A stretch of 64,000 nt of DNA from an uncultured Bacillaceae bacterium (GTDB lineage Bacteria > Bacillota > Bacilli > Bacillales > Bacillaceae_L), in assembly GCA_947497585.1 (NCBI GenBank), contig CANMHG010000001.1, positions 1-64,000 of the forward strand, in the 5' to 3' direction. Under the pieces are notes generated by a model. It was not told the origin of the DNA. It saw only the letters and a list, made by a program, of their open reading frames with translations, and did not search any database. This document shows positions 51,783-59,330 of this stretch, piece after piece; the first letter of the stretch is position 1, and each line of letters begins with the position of its first letter. A program made the position numbers and the translations under genes.

Positions 51783-52100
51783 ATGAGTTTACATACGATT
51801 TCTACTAAAAATACTACTTCTGAGGTCACATGGGGCACAATTGAAAAATTATGTGACCTGCCTGAACTGCAAATAAGAGTCAAGCTTGGAAAAAAGATAT
51901 ACCTATACAATCGATACAAAATCATTCAAGCAATTGAAGCAAATCTTACCTATTCAGAAAAGTCCGAAGTGTTAAGTGCACTTTCGAATATTGTACAAAG
52001 GAAGGGTAGCATCTCTTCTTATATTAGTGTTGTCCTAATTGGAATTATCGTCAGACAAGAATCAGATGCTTTTAAAAGCAGTGGCTGCAATGTACTATAG
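51783..52100 (+). CDS. Unknown protein under c-di-GMP riboswitch, 105 aa
   Basis: No family recognised. The N-terminal 20 residues are Thr/Ser-rich and probably flexible. Residues about 20-75 look like a compact helical domain (GTIEKLCDLPELQIRVKLG, then YKIIQAIEANLTYSEKSEVLSALSNIV). Residues about 80-92 (YISVVLIGIIVRQ) are hydrophobic. It has an AAGGAGG site right after the aptamer and its own terminator. Its level should therefore follow c-di-GMP made by cyclases such as those at 7234, 18540 and 40561. Confidence 0.85.
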   Translation: MSLHTISTKNTTSEVTWGTIEKLCDLPELQIRVKLGKKIYLYNRYKIIQAIEANLTYSEKSEVLSALSNIVQRKGSISSYISVVLIGIIVRQESDAFKSSGCNVL

Positions 52101-52113
52101 TATTTATTTTTTA

Positions 52114-52140
52114 GGAGTTGCCTAGTGCAGCTCTTTTTTA
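52114..52140 (+). terminator. Intrinsic terminator of the c-di-GMP-controlled gene
   Basis: GAGTTGC pairs with GCAGCTC around CTAGT, followed by six Ts. It overlaps the leader of the next gene. Confidence 0.85.
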
Positions 52141-52157
52141 TAAAAGGAGGAAACCAC

Positions 52158-52655
52158 ATGGAAGTTAGAATCTTGAATTCAAGTGATGCAGAAGCTTATA
52201 GAAAAGTAAGGTTAAATGCACTACAAGGCAATCCGGAGGCTTTTTCTTCAAGTTATGAAGAAGAAATTGAGTTTCCTCTTGAAAGAACAGCAAGTCGCTT
52301 AGATGATAGCTCTTCTTTTACTTTTGGTGCGTTTAAAGACAATACGCTAGTTGGAGTGGTTTCGTTAGTACTGGAAACGAGGCAAAAAATAAAGCATCGA
52401 GCAAATATTTTTGCAATGTATGTCACCCCTGACTACCGCAAACTTGGGGTAGGAAAGAAACTAATGGTTGCCGCAATTGATGAGGCAAAGAAATTGGATG
52501 AAATTGAACAAATATACTTAACGGTTAATGGAAGTAACGAGCCAGCTAAAAGGTTGTACCTATCACTTGGTTTTAAAACATATGGGGTCGATAAACGAGC
52601 ATTAAGATTAGCAGATCAATATTTTGATGAGGAACTAATGGTGCTTCCTTTATAA
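52158..52655 (+). CDS. GNAT family N-acetyltransferase, 165 aa
   Basis: ATG at 52158 is preceded by AAAGGAGG. VRILNSSDAEAYRKVRLNALQGNPEAFSSSYEEE is a frequent start in YhbS/RimI-like acetyltransferases. Motif A is IFAMYVTPDYRKLGVGKKLMVAAI, with the RKLGVGKK acetyl-CoA loop, and motif B is NGSNEPAKRLYLSLGFKTYG. The substrate is unknown. It starts right after a terminator, so it needs its own promoter or read-through. Confidence 0.9.
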   Translation: MEVRILNSSDAEAYRKVRLNALQGNPEAFSSSYEEEIEFPLERTASRLDDSSSFTFGAFKDNTLVGVVSLVLETRQKIKHRANIFAMYVTPDYRKLGVGKKLMVAAIDEAKKLDEIEQIYLTVNGSNEPAKRLYLSLGFKTYGVDKRALRLADQYFDEELMVLPL

Positions 52656-52692
52656 AAAAGCAACTTAAAAAAATTTCACAAAAAAGTAGTCA

Positions 52693-52717
52693 CATTTTTG
52701 AATCTCCTGAATATAGT
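52693..52717 (+). promoter_or_regulatory. Shared promoter-like motif, copy 4 (diverged)
   Basis: CATTTTTGAATCTCCTGAAT followed by ATAGT, about 18 of 23 positions like copy 2. It lies 39 bp before the 45-aa gene. Confidence 0.4.
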
Positions 52718-52755
52718 AGTTCTTGTGTGAGTAATATTGAAAGGATGATTATAAG

Positions 52756-52893
52756 ATGTATGTAAATCAACTAAATACTGTGATTACAAATAAAGATAAC
52801 AAGGGTACAGGGTATAAAGTAGTAGAAGTGAATGTAAAAGATTCATCTCAAAACTTGTATGCTGTTGTTACACCAGTAAAATTAAAAGATTAA
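52756..52893 (+). CDS. Very small protein, 45 aa
   Basis: ATG with AAGGATG 9 bp upstream. MYVNQLNTVITNKDNKGTG is followed by a beta-rich half (YKVVEVNVKDSSQNLYAVVTPVKL). Soluble and probably a small beta sheet. Family not recognised. It has its own promoter-like motif and terminator, which makes it a likely real gene. Confidence 0.6.
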   Translation: MYVNQLNTVITNKDNKGTGYKVVEVNVKDSSQNLYAVVTPVKLKD

Positions 52894-52898
52894 TTTTT

Positions 52899-52946
52899 AA
52901 AAACCATTCCTTGATTGTAAGTTTACATAACAGGGGATGGTTTTTA
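52899..52946 (+). terminator. Intrinsic terminator after the 45-aa gene
   Basis: AAAACCATTCC pairs with GGGGATGGTTTT (one bulge) across a loop of about 25 nt, with the T-run in the arm. Confidence 0.75.
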
Positions 52947-53023
52947 GTATAGCAACTGAAAGGCATTTTGTTTTTCTGTATAACTTCTTGATTCGTCTGT
53001 ATAATTTATTTTATAATTGAACT

Positions 53024-53168
53024 AACTAAAAAAGATCAGATGCTGCGAACATCTGATCAATAGCATCTACAGCCGCGAAGTGAGCGGCCACCAAGTATAA
53101 TAAGTATTTACTCAGAAGAAGTAGCTACCCGTTACCTAGGTCAGGCGGGGAGGCTATTTCTTTTTGTT
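53024..53168 (+). ncRNA. Candidate antisense antitoxin RNA
   Basis: A good promoter lies on the plus strand: TTGATT at 52988-52993 and TATAAT at 53012-53017, 18 bp apart. Transcription would start near 53024, run against the 3' part of the toxin message, and could stop at a hairpin at about 53120-53168 followed by TTCTTTTTG. This matches the layout of type I antitoxins such as RatA and SR4. Ends are estimates. Confidence 0.6.
53030..53062 (-). terminator. Terminator of the toxin transcript
   Basis: On the minus strand GATCAGATGTTCGCAGCATCTGATC folds to a tight hairpin (GATCAGATG/CATCTGATC), followed by TTTTTTAG. Confidence 0.88.
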
Positions 53169-53258
53169 TTCGACGATTAACATTACAGCAATTGTTAATA
53201 CACCTACCAATACGAGATTAGATTGAAGTGCTACAGTGATTGCCTCGAACGTCGTCAT
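53154..53258 (-). CDS. Holin-like type I toxin (TxpA/BsrG-like), 34 aa
   Basis: The peptide starts MTTFEAITVALQSNLVLVG, has one membrane helix (VLTIAVMLIV) and ends ENKKK. This is the pattern of putative holin-like toxins: MTxxE start, one helix, Lys-rich end. The GGTGG-type site (GCAGGTGGTAAG) is 5 bp upstream. The long 3' untranslated region with strong hairpins and an opposing promoter fits a type I toxin-antitoxin pair. A LexA-type box overlaps its promoter. The peptide should depolarise the membrane when made in excess. Confidence 0.82.
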   Translation of the reverse strand: MTTFEAITVALQSNLVLVGVLTIAVMLIVENKKK

Positions 53259-53357
53259 CTTACCACCTGCCTTCAAGGGAAATGGTGAACCACCCACCTG
53301 CTTGTATAGATACTAGTTTAATATTAGCACCAAGTGGTAAAAAATTCTATTATTTTT

Positions 53358-53371
53358 AGAACGTATGTTCG
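53358..53371. promoter_or_regulatory. LexA (SOS) box upstream of the toxin gene
   Basis: Read on the minus strand, CGAACATACGTTCT matches the Bacillus LexA consensus CGAAC-N4-GTTYC in all but the last base. It overlaps a -35 (TTGCGA), with TAATAG 16 bp further on as -10, so LexA would block the toxin promoter. Confidence 0.7.
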
Positions 53372-53506
53372 CAAAAGGTGGAAAAGAGTAAATTTTACCT
53401 ATAGATTAAGAGAGAGTTTAGACATGTGACATCTTTCCTAAACAACTGTTTAATTTTTTCTTCTTAATCAACTAATACAAGCATAAACTAGGATGAGGTG
53501 ATAATT

Positions 53507-53986
53507 ATGGAAAAAATAATTAACACATTGGAACAGCACGACCTAGTTTTTTTAGGAACAGAATTGGACAACTCGAATAATAAAGTTATTGTTTACAAGT
53601 TTAAAAGTAGGGATAACTATTGTATTTTTGCAATGTATAAAAAAGAAGGAAAGAATCAATGGAATGACCCGTTTTCATGTGATGCAGCAATTTTAACGTT
53701 TGAAGCAAAATCACAGGTTTATAACAATAAGTGTATACATATTGGGGATATTCGTGGGCATAAGCATAATCGCGGTCTTGGATCCATTCTTATAAAATAT
53801 TTAAAGTCCTATTGCCTTTCAGAAGGGATTATAGAAATTGTTGGAGATATTTCAGATAATCCAGAAGGCTTGAGGAATTTTTATAGAAAGCACAATTTTA
53901 AAGTGAAAATTGATGAACAAAACGGAGTGGGTACTGTTCGCTGGGTAAAATGGTACGATTTGGAAACAAAGAGGGTTAAACTATAA
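53507..53986 (+). CDS. GNAT-like acetyltransferase, 159 aa
   Basis: ATG at 53507 has GAGGTGA 6 bp upstream; the GTG at 53498 is within that site. The N-terminal half is a divergent beta domain (VFLGTELDNSNNKVIVYKF). The C-terminal half has HIGDIRGHKHNRGLGSILIKYLKSY, with the RGLGS acetyl-CoA loop, and NPEGLRNFYRKHNFKV. The call rests on these two motifs. Substrate unknown. It ends at a terminator shared with the 37-aa minus gene. Confidence 0.75.
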   Translation: MEKIINTLEQHDLVFLGTELDNSNNKVIVYKFKSRDNYCIFAMYKKEGKNQWNDPFSCDAAILTFEAKSQVYNNKCIHIGDIRGHKHNRGLGSILIKYLKSYCLSEGIIEIVGDISDNPEGLRNFYRKHNFKVKIDEQNGVGTVRWVKWYDLETKRVKL

Positions 53987-54018
53987 AAATACCGGGCGGA
54001 TTCGCACCGGTATTTTTT
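53987..54018. terminator. Bidirectional terminator
   Basis: AATACCGGGC pairs with the GCACCGGTATT arm around GGATTC, followed by six Ts on the plus strand; the minus side is also T-rich. Confidence 0.88.
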
Positions 54019-54049
54019 GTGGGAATGTACCAAAGGTGATCAAATATTA

Positions 54050-54163
54050 TTATTCTTCAAGCTTGTATACTTTCAAGTGTAGGTAGACTGTTAGTAAACT
54101 ACCAAGTAAAAATACAGTTGCTCCTGTCCATGTAGTGGGATATAAATATTCGATGAGTTCCAA
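54050..54163 (-). CDS. Very small membrane peptide, 37 aa
   Basis: TTG start with AAGGTGGTG upstream. MELIEYLYPTTWTG is followed by a membrane helix (ATVFLLGSLLTVYLHL) and a short KVYKLEE tail. No family known. It is close to the toxin locus and similar in size, but lacks the MTxxE start and Lys-rich end. There is no sign of an antisense promoter. Confidence 0.45.
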   Translation of the reverse strand: MELIEYLYPTTWTGATVFLLGSLLTVYLHLKVYKLEE

Positions 54164-54387
54164 GTGGGCACCACCTTAAAAGAATATTTTAACAGTGAAA
54201 AGTTATTTTTATTATATAAGCGATAAATCCGTTTTGTGAAATGATAAGTCTTAAAATTCAGAATTCAATTCTAAGGCATATATTCCAATGGAATGGATTC
54301 TAGTTTACAAGATAAAAGCATAACCTTTGAAGGGAGTTTCTTAAGATGCAATAATAGATGTAGAAAAGAAGAAAGGAGTTTGATTGG

Positions 54388-55032
54388 ATGAAGGTTTGTG
54401 TAGTGGGAGCGAATGGTCAAATTGGAAGGTTACTTGTAGACCTCCTGCAGGATAGTGAGGCATATACAGTTAGAGCGATGGTCCGAAAGAACGAACAGGT
54501 TGAGTTCTTTAAGTCCAAAGGTGTAGAAACGGTTGTAGCTAGTCTCGTAGATGGAGTTGACCAAGTTGCTAAGGCAATTAGAGGCTGTGATGCGGTTGTA
54601 TTTACAGCTGGATCTGGTGGGCAAACTGGTTATGATCAAACTCTTTTAATTGATCTTGATGGTGCGGTAAAAACAGTAGAGGCAGCAGAGCAGGTGAATG
54701 TTAACCGCTTTGTGATGGTAAGTGCGCTTGGGGCGAATACACGTGATAATTGGAATGAGAAGCTAAGGCCGTATTATGTTGCGAAGCACTATGCAGACAG
54801 AGCACTTGTTCAAAGTGGGTTGAACTATACAATTGTAAGGCCAGGTGGCCTTCTAAAAGAAGATGGAACAGGAAAGGTGACTGTAGGATCTAGACTTGAT
54901 CGAGGATCTGTTACTCGGGCGGATGTTGCAAAGGTTGTAATGGAGTCACTTTCTGAGGAAAACACGTTCAATAAGGGGTTCGATCTGGTGAACGGCAAAA
55001 CACCTGTGCATGAGGCGTTAAAAGGGTTATAG
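54388..55032 (+). CDS. NAD(P)H-binding atypical SDR (YhfK-like), 214 aa
   Basis: Rossmann start KVCVVGANGQIGRLLVDLL (GxxGxxG), then VRAMVRKNEQ, CDAVVFTAGSGG, VNRFVMVSALGA, the YYVAKHYADRAL segment with Tyr and Lys, and YTIVRPGGLL. This fits the atypical extended SDRs of the YhfK/NmrA-like type, which bind NAD(P)H and often act as reductases or redox sensors. AAAGGAG site. Single gene. Confidence 0.9.
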   Translation: MKVCVVGANGQIGRLLVDLLQDSEAYTVRAMVRKNEQVEFFKSKGVETVVASLVDGVDQVAKAIRGCDAVVFTAGSGGQTGYDQTLLIDLDGAVKTVEAAEQVNVNRFVMVSALGANTRDNWNEKLRPYYVAKHYADRALVQSGLNYTIVRPGGLLKEDGTGKVTVGSRLDRGSVTRADVAKVVMESLSEENTFNKGFDLVNGKTPVHEALKGL

Positions 55033-55151
55033 TCAGTAAGATTTATAGTGTAGAGTATTCAATTTAGTTCAGCTCTAGCAACTAAATCAAATAATTAACA
55101 TTTAACACTTTAAACAAATATATAATTCGGTTATAATCAACTATGAACTTA

Positions 55152-55252
55152 ATAACTTGTATACCACAAGGGGAGCTTTATGCTGAGAGTGAACAGTTTT
55201 CTCTGTTCTGACCCTTCGAACCTGTTAGATAATGCTAGCGCAGGAATGTGAA
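55152..55252 (+). promoter_or_regulatory. TPP (THI-box) riboswitch
   Basis: AAGGGGAGCTTTATGCTGAGAG, CTGACCCTTCGAACCTGTT and GCTAGCGCAGGAATGTG are the conserved TPP aptamer segments. It precedes thiT by 80 bp, with a terminator/sequestor in between. Confidence 0.97.
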
Positions 55253-55284
55253 ATAGAGACATAGGTATTTTTGTAATACTTATG

Positions 55285-55332
55285 AAATCTCCCCTTGAGG
55301 TTACGAATAACGAACAAAGGGGAGATTTTTTT
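55285..55332 (+). terminator. thiT expression platform: terminator with embedded ribosome site
   Basis: AATCTCCCCTTG pairs with CAAAGGGGAGATT, followed by seven Ts and then the ATG of thiT. The GGGGAG on the right arm is also the ribosome site. When TPP is bound, this hairpin both ends transcription and hides the site. Confidence 0.88.
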
Positions 55333-55920
55333 ATGAAGAAAATGAACTTGCAAGCAATGATTGAAGCTTCAATCTTCGCTGCATTTGCACTAATTCTTGA
55401 TTTTTTACCTTCCATTCAACTAGGACCATGGATGTCCATTTCAGTTGCGATGGTTCCAATTTTTATTTTAGCATTACGTTGGGGTTTCAGAGTGAGCGTA
55501 GTAGCTGGTTTTCTATGGGGACTGCTTCAGGTAGTAACTGGGGATGCCTACTTTTTAACACCACTTCAATTTGCGATTGAGTATTTTATTGCTTTTGCAT
55601 TTGTTGGATTTGCTGGACTATTATATCCTGCTATTCAAAAAGCAGTTAAGGAAAATAATAAGGGTGCTATTGCGCTTTGGGTAATTGTTGCTGTATTAGT
55701 AGGAACAGTTGCACGCTATTTCTGGCACTTCCTAGCAGGTGTTGTTTTCTGGGGAGACTATGCGCCAGAAGATATGTCACCAGTCATTTACTCTCTATTT
55801 GTTAACGGTGGAACAGCACTAGGAGCATTCATTTTATGCTCAATCGTTTTAGTGCTTTTACTAGTAACTTCTCCTCGTTTAGTTAAACAAAAAGAATCAA
55901 TCGGTGGAGTTTCAAAATAA
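55333..55920 (+). CDS. thiT: Thiamine ECF transporter S component ThiT, 195 aa
   Basis: Six membrane helices with the ThiT (YuaJ) features: MIEASIFAAFALILDFLPSI, the WGFRVSVVAGFLWGLLQVVTGDAYFLTPLQFAIEYFIAF stretch that binds thiamine, and ARYFWHFLAGVVFWGDYAP. It captures thiamine and works with a shared EcfAA'T module. The frame is open to an upstream ATG at 55282, but that lies in the riboswitch hairpin; I take ATG 55333. Regulated by TPP. Confidence 0.96.
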   Translation: MKKMNLQAMIEASIFAAFALILDFLPSIQLGPWMSISVAMVPIFILALRWGFRVSVVAGFLWGLLQVVTGDAYFLTPLQFAIEYFIAFAFVGFAGLLYPAIQKAVKENNKGAIALWVIVAVLVGTVARYFWHFLAGVVFWGDYAPEDMSPVIYSLFVNGGTALGAFILCSIVLVLLLVTSPRLVKQKESIGGVSK

Positions 55921-55938
55921 TAAATTCTAAACACAAGG

Positions 55939-55974
55939 TAACGCTCAGATTAATTTCTGGGTGTTATTTTTTTT
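55939..55974 (+). terminator. Intrinsic terminator after thiT
   Basis: AACGCTCAG pairs with CTGGGTGTT (with G-U pairs), followed by ATTTTTTTT. Confidence 0.8.
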
Positions 55975-55979
55975 AGAGA

Positions 55980-56011
55980 AAAAGCATCTCTACCAGATGT
56001 AGAAATGCTTA
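55980..56011 (-). terminator. Intrinsic terminator after modB
   Basis: On the minus strand AAGCATTTCTAC pairs with GTAGAGATGCTT, followed by TTTCTC. Confidence 0.8.
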
Positions 56012-56012
56012 T

Positions 56013-56678
56013 TTAATACCGTTTTTTTATAAGGTTAATTGAAATCAGCATTAAAAATGATATAGCGAGTATGATGATAACTAAAGTCCATGCCAGGCTC
56101 ATGTTTCCTGCATCCATTGCAACATAAATGGCTGTGGGTATTGTTTGCGTTTTCCCAGGTATATTCCCAGCAAACATAAGTGTAGCACCAAATTCCCCTA
56201 GAGCACGGGCAAAGCTTAAAATTCCCCCAGTAATGATTGCTTTGGATGCCAGTGGAACAGTAATCCGTAAAAATACGTTCCACTCACTTGCTCCATCAAT
56301 TCTAGATGCATCTTCTATGTCTTTATCAATGGATTCGAATCCAATTAGAACCGATTGATACATCAGTGGAAATGCAACAACAATGGCAGCAATAACAGCA
56401 GCCCACCATGTGAAAATAATCGGTTGATTAAACAACCATTCAATAAACTGACCAATGTATGAGTTTTTACCAAAAATCACGATTAATAAAAATCCAACGA
56501 CAGACGGAGGTAAAACTAAAGGTAATAGTAGCAATGTATCAACAATTGACTTACCTTTGAATTTTCGATTTGCCATTAAACGAGCAATCAGTACACCTAA
56601 AATTAAGACAACAAGTAAAGAAAACGAAGCTATTTGTAAAGAGAGTTTTACAGGGCTCCAGATTATGTCATTTATCAT
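56013..56678 (-). CDS. modB: Molybdate ABC transporter permease ModB, 221 aa
   Basis: Five to six helices, with LPLVLPPSVVGFLLI and the cytoplasmic EAA-type loop DASRIDGASEWNVFLRITVPLASKAIITG plus SFARALGEFGATLMFAGNIPGKTQTIPTAIY, which is the ModB/CysT signature. It overlaps modA by 4 bp (ATGA). No modC ATPase follows, the same arrangement I recall for yvgLM in B. subtilis. It supplies molybdate for Mo-cofactor enzymes with an ATPase encoded elsewhere. Confidence 0.94.
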   Translation of the reverse strand: MINDIIWSPVKLSLQIASFSLLVVLILGVLIARLMANRKFKGKSIVDTLLLLPLVLPPSVVGFLLIVIFGKNSYIGQFIEWLFNQPIIFTWWAAVIAAIVVAFPLMYQSVLIGFESIDKDIEDASRIDGASEWNVFLRITVPLASKAIITGGILSFARALGEFGATLMFAGNIPGKTQTIPTAIYVAMDAGNMSLAWTLVIIILAISFLMLISINLIKKRY

Positions 56679-57472
56679 TTTAAAAGACCCACAAATCCGT
56701 AGCTTTCAAGAATAGAAAGAGCTTCTTCTGATTGCATAAAATCGAAGAATACCTTGGCTTCATCTGGATTTTTACTCTCTTTTAAAATGCCTAAAGGGTA
56801 TATAATAGGTGAATGTGTATCTTCCTTAGCTATCTCTTGAATTTCAACTTTAGCTGACGCAAGAGCATCTGTGTGATAAACAATTCCTGCATCTACATTT
56901 CCTGTTTCAACATATGTTAGGACCTGTCGTACATCTTTTGCAAAAACAATTTTTTGTTTAAGGCTATCCCAGATTCCTACTTTCACTAATACTTCTTTAG
57001 CATATTTACCGGCAGGAACAGTCTCTGGTGTACCAATCGAAATTGTTTCTGCTTGAGATGTTAGATCCTCAAACATTTTTATTACCTTGATGTTCTCTTT
57101 AGGGGTTATTAAAACTAATGAATTTCCGACTAAATTGACTCCTCTATCAGGTGTAATGAACCCTTTTTTAACTAAATCATTAAACTTGTCCTCCGCTGCT
57201 GAAAAAAATAAATCAACTGGAGCACCATGAATAATTTGCTGCTGCAAGGTGCCTGAGCTCCCAAAGTTATATGTGATTTTAATATCTGGATACTCTGCTT
57301 CAAATTTAGATTTAATCGCGTTCAAGGCATCAGTTAAACTTGCTGCCGCTGAGATGGTTAGTTCTACTTGGATATCTTTAACTTGCTGCTCGTTATCTGT
57401 TTCAAGATTAGAACATCCAGTATTAATAACTAGCATTAATATTATGTAAATGTATATCTGTAACTTCTTCAA
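56675..57472 (-). CDS. modA: Molybdate-binding lipoprotein ModA, 265 aa
   Basis: Lipobox INTGC with Cys20. The binding-protein core has LTISAAASLTDALNAIKSKFEAEYP, NFGSSGTLQQQIIHGAPVDLFFSAAEDKFNDLV and VPAGKYAKEVL, typical of ModA. Oxyanion-binding Ser residues lie in SAAAS and GSSGT. TTG start behind GGAGGATG. First gene of the modAB pair. Confidence 0.94.
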   Translation of the reverse strand: MKKLQIYIYIILMLVINTGCSNLETDNEQQVKDIQVELTISAAASLTDALNAIKSKFEAEYPDIKITYNFGSSGTLQQQIIHGAPVDLFFSAAEDKFNDLVKKGFITPDRGVNLVGNSLVLITPKENIKVIKMFEDLTSQAETISIGTPETVPAGKYAKEVLVKVGIWDSLKQKIVFAKDVRQVLTYVETGNVDAGIVYHTDALASAKVEIQEIAKEDTHSPIIYPLGILKESKNPDEAKVFFDFMQSEEALSILESYGFVGLLK

Positions 57473-57661
57473 TTAAACATCCTCCTACAAATCAAGAAAA
57501 CCACTTTATATTATAATTGATTGTAACTGCTTTTTAACTATTTATATTTTACAATTATTAGACTTTCTATGAAATAGGCATGAATTTGTGGAATGGGAGA
57601 GGTAACTTGCTTGTGATATGATAAAGGTATAAGTAACGTGGTCAGAGGAGCGTGAGAGGCA

Positions 57662-58531
57662 ATGACTAGTAACAGATCCATGATTGATGTGATGAAAAAT
57701 CGAAAATCAATTAGAACATATAAAACCGAAAACATATCAGAAGGCGATTATCAAGCTATTATTGAATACATACAAAGAGCAGGAAGTTTTAGTGGACCTT
57801 TCGGTAGACAAGGTAAGGTTGAATTAGTTCGAGTAAACAAGAATGTAACAGATAAAGGAATTAAGCTTGGTACGTATGGTTTTATCAAGAACCCAGCAGC
57901 TTATCTGGTAGGTATTACTGAAAAAAATAAGTATTCATTAGTTGATTTTGCTTATAGCTTTCATAAATTAGCTTTATTTGCGACGGGGATAGGTTTGGGA
58001 ACGTGTTGGATGGGTGGAACATTTAGTCGAAACTCATTTGAACAGGAGCTCTCTTCAATCAAAGATGGAGAATTTATCCCATGTATCACGCCAATTGGCT
58101 ATCCGAAAGAGAAAGAAAGAATATTTGATAAAGCTGTAAGGGTAGTTGTAAAAGCAGATAACAAAAAAGCGTGGGAGAAGCTGTTCTTCGATACTGCTTT
58201 TAGTAAACCACTGTTACAGGAGGAGGCTGGGTCCCTTGCTATCCCGATAGAAATGGTAAGGTTAGGCCCCTCAGCATCCAATAAACAACCATGGAGACTT
58301 GTCGTTTCAGCTGATCGGAAGAGCACTCATTTGTATATAGAGCATACACCAAATTATAGTAGTAGTTTAGGTTATGATATGCAACTCTTGGACATGGGCA
58401 TTGCGATGGCTCAATTTGATATGGCATGTAAAGAATTAAGTCTTGAAGGGAAATGGCTAGTGAAAGACCCTGAACTGGATACCCCAAACTCCAATTACGA
58501 ATACATTGCCTCATGGCAGACAAATAGTTAA
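57662..58531 (+). CDS. Nitroreductase-family protein (double-length), 289 aa
   Basis: N-terminal MKNRKSIRTYKTENISEGDY and SFSGPFGRQGKVELV, then YSFHKLALFATGIGLGTCWMGGTF and a second half with IEMVRLGPSASNKQPWRLVV, the FMN-contact pattern. The two half-domains in one chain match the TM1586-type nitroreductases rather than the usual 200-residue dimer form. It probably reduces an organic electron acceptor with NAD(P)H and FMN. A GC-rich palindrome begins 11 bp after its stop. Confidence 0.85.
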   Translation: MTSNRSMIDVMKNRKSIRTYKTENISEGDYQAIIEYIQRAGSFSGPFGRQGKVELVRVNKNVTDKGIKLGTYGFIKNPAAYLVGITEKNKYSLVDFAYSFHKLALFATGIGLGTCWMGGTFSRNSFEQELSSIKDGEFIPCITPIGYPKEKERIFDKAVRVVVKADNKKAWEKLFFDTAFSKPLLQEEAGSLAIPIEMVRLGPSASNKQPWRLVVSADRKSTHLYIEHTPNYSSSLGYDMQLLDMGIAMAQFDMACKELSLEGKWLVKDPELDTPNSNYEYIASWQTNS

Positions 58532-58542
58532 CAATTGTTTCA

Positions 58543-58600
58543 TTTGGGGCCTGACCCCCAGTGCGTTAAAGCTTTAACGTACTGGGGGTCAGGCCCCAAA
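58543..58600. repeat. GC-rich dispersed palindrome, copy 3
   Basis: TTTGGGGCCTGACCCCCAGT-GCGTTAAAGCTTTAACGT-ACTGGGGGTCAGGCCCCAAA, almost perfect over 58 bp. It is the longest of three copies and lies directly behind the nitroreductase gene. Confidence 0.93.
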
Positions 58601-58667
58601 CTGTGATGGAGAACACTGCAGGGGGAGATGGTTTTGGTATAATGTGTAAGTAAGGGAGATGTTTTGG

Positions 58668-59171
58668 ATGTCTTATTATGCTTGGATTGTCTTCAACGTG
58701 CTGTTTGTTGTTGGCTCAGGGATTTATATCTGGCTGTTTCATGATGATTTGTCGGTATCGGTAATCACAGGGCAGTTACTGGCACAAGCTGGAATTCTAT
58801 TGTTTTTAGTGAATGTTAATATGTACTTTATATTTCTTGTAATTCGTAAAGCGAAAATCCGTAAGCTTAGAACAACCTTAGCCAAGCTTTCAAGAAAAAT
58901 GATGAAAGCTCATATTCCAATCGCGATCGTTGGAACAGCTTTTGTAACAATTCATGCGATCATCATGCTTGTAGAACTAGGTAGTCGCATTGGATTTTTT
59001 CACGGCAAGTTAGTAAGTGGATATATTTCGATTCTATTCTTAGTGATAACGCTCGTTGCTGGTTATCTACGACATCAAAAATCATCTGGACTCCGAAAAA
59101 AGTTTCACCGAACGACTGCATTTACATTTACAGTAGCGTTTACTATTCATTTGTTTCTTCCGCTCTATTAA
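58668..59171 (+). CDS. Four-helix membrane protein, cytochrome-b561-like layout, 167 aa
   Basis: ATG at 58668 has AAGGGAG 9 bp upstream; the ATG at 58659 is too close to it. Five hydrophobic segments; His residues lie within or next to helices (KAHIPIAIVGTAFVTIHAIIML, GYLRHQ, FHRTTAFTFTVAFTIHLFLPLY), a spacing that could hold haem. The resemblance to ferric-reductase or b561 types is by pattern only. Single gene. Confidence 0.65.
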   Translation: MSYYAWIVFNVLFVVGSGIYIWLFHDDLSVSVITGQLLAQAGILLFLVNVNMYFIFLVIRKAKIRKLRTTLAKLSRKMMKAHIPIAIVGTAFVTIHAIIMLVELGSRIGFFHGKLVSGYISILFLVITLVAGYLRHQKSSGLRKKFHRTTAFTFTVAFTIHLFLPLY

Positions 59172-59330
59172 CATTGTCCATAAGACCATTTTATTGCCTA
59201 ATCTTGGTCTACCCTCGCACTCCAATCTATCATTCAACTGTTGCCATGATTTTAAACTTCACATTCATATACAGTTCATACAACCTACGAATTTTTGTCC
59301 ATTTTCATTAACTAAGAAAGGGGTTAATTA

